A program made the translations under genes and the position numbers. Below are positions 63,905-64,000 of a DNA stretch of 64,000 bases, piece after piece (the stretch's first letter is position 1; each line of letters opens with the position of its first letter). The notes under the pieces are model-generated. The model searched no databases. It was given only the letters and a program-made list of their open reading frames with translations, and was not told the origin of the DNA. The stretch covers positions 19,620,758 through 19,684,757 of the forward strand of contig CM073323.1 in the NCBI GenBank assembly GCA_037043015.1, read 5' to 3'. Origin of the DNA: Bryum argenteum (Eukaryota > Streptophyta > Bryopsida > Bryales > Bryaceae).

Positions 63905-64000
63905 AGAGCATCCGCACCCCTGCGCGGGATACGGGGCCGCGATGGCCTTGCGGGCCCGCGCTACTTGACCACCCCACCGGGACTCGTGGAACGGGCCTGC
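63905..64000. mobile_element. Left end of a MITE with AGAGCATC terminus, copy 2
   Basis: AGAGCATCCGCACCCCTGCG matches the inverted right end of the MITE at 49202-49492 over the first 15 bases (AGAGCATCCGCACCC). The rest is GC-rich and runs off the window, so extent and ends are unknown. Confidence 0.45.

Overview
The window reads as nuclear DNA of a land plant with rather compact genes, most likely a seedless plant (moss, liverwort or lycophyte). The evidence is a set of plant-type genes (C2-domain phospholipase D, plant NADP-malic enzyme, an ATL-type RING-H2 ligase, a plastid-like P-class PPR protein, plant-type complex I NDUFS5), short GT-AG introns, an LTR retrotransposon primed by an initiator-Met tRNA type site, and abundant PIF/Harbinger DNA transposons. 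The species cannot be fixed from sequence alone. All gene models were spliced by eye and keep frame across every junction.

Layout. 1-1688: 5' end of a minus-strand LTR retrotransposon, followed at 1708 by an unrecognised 144-aa ORF. 2290-5500: gene-like fragments and a retroelement ORF1-like fragment. 5590-6719: two-exon NDUFS5. 9352-13259: five-exon phospholipase D. 14593-22400: a train of piggyBac-superfamily elements, two MITEs abutting on one TTAA and a 5.9-kb piggyBac element carrying a transposase, nested in the second MITE. 24061-24228: foldback repeat. 24900-29759: 19-coding-exon NADP-malic enzyme with a 5'UTR intron. 30428-46738: a PIF/Harbinger element that contains another Harbinger element and a 5.85-kb piggyBac element, which itself carries a solo LTR. 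48200-54550: MITEs, a non-autonomous Harbinger and an inverted-repeat cluster. 55491-56582: ATL RING-H2 gene. 59501-59633: GC-rich hairpin. 60851-63655: six-exon PPR gene on the minus strand. 63905-end: start of a MITE also seen at 49202.

The host genes are unlinked housekeeping and signalling functions (respiratory complex I, lipid signalling, NADPH supply, ubiquitin ligation, organelle RNA processing) with no sign of a cluster. What ties the window together is its mobile DNA. At least a dozen elements or derivatives carry piggyBac hallmarks (TTAA target, ends CCCTTAAA or CCCCTAAA): two transposase-bearing elements with the DDD triad and C-terminal Cys-rich domain, and three families of short relatives. 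The most interesting signals are these plant piggyBac elements with a shared extra N-terminal ORF/exon, their self-nesting through a TTAA built into the terminal repeat, and a solo LTR whose promoter holds a near-perfect 10-bp-phased array of heat-shock elements.
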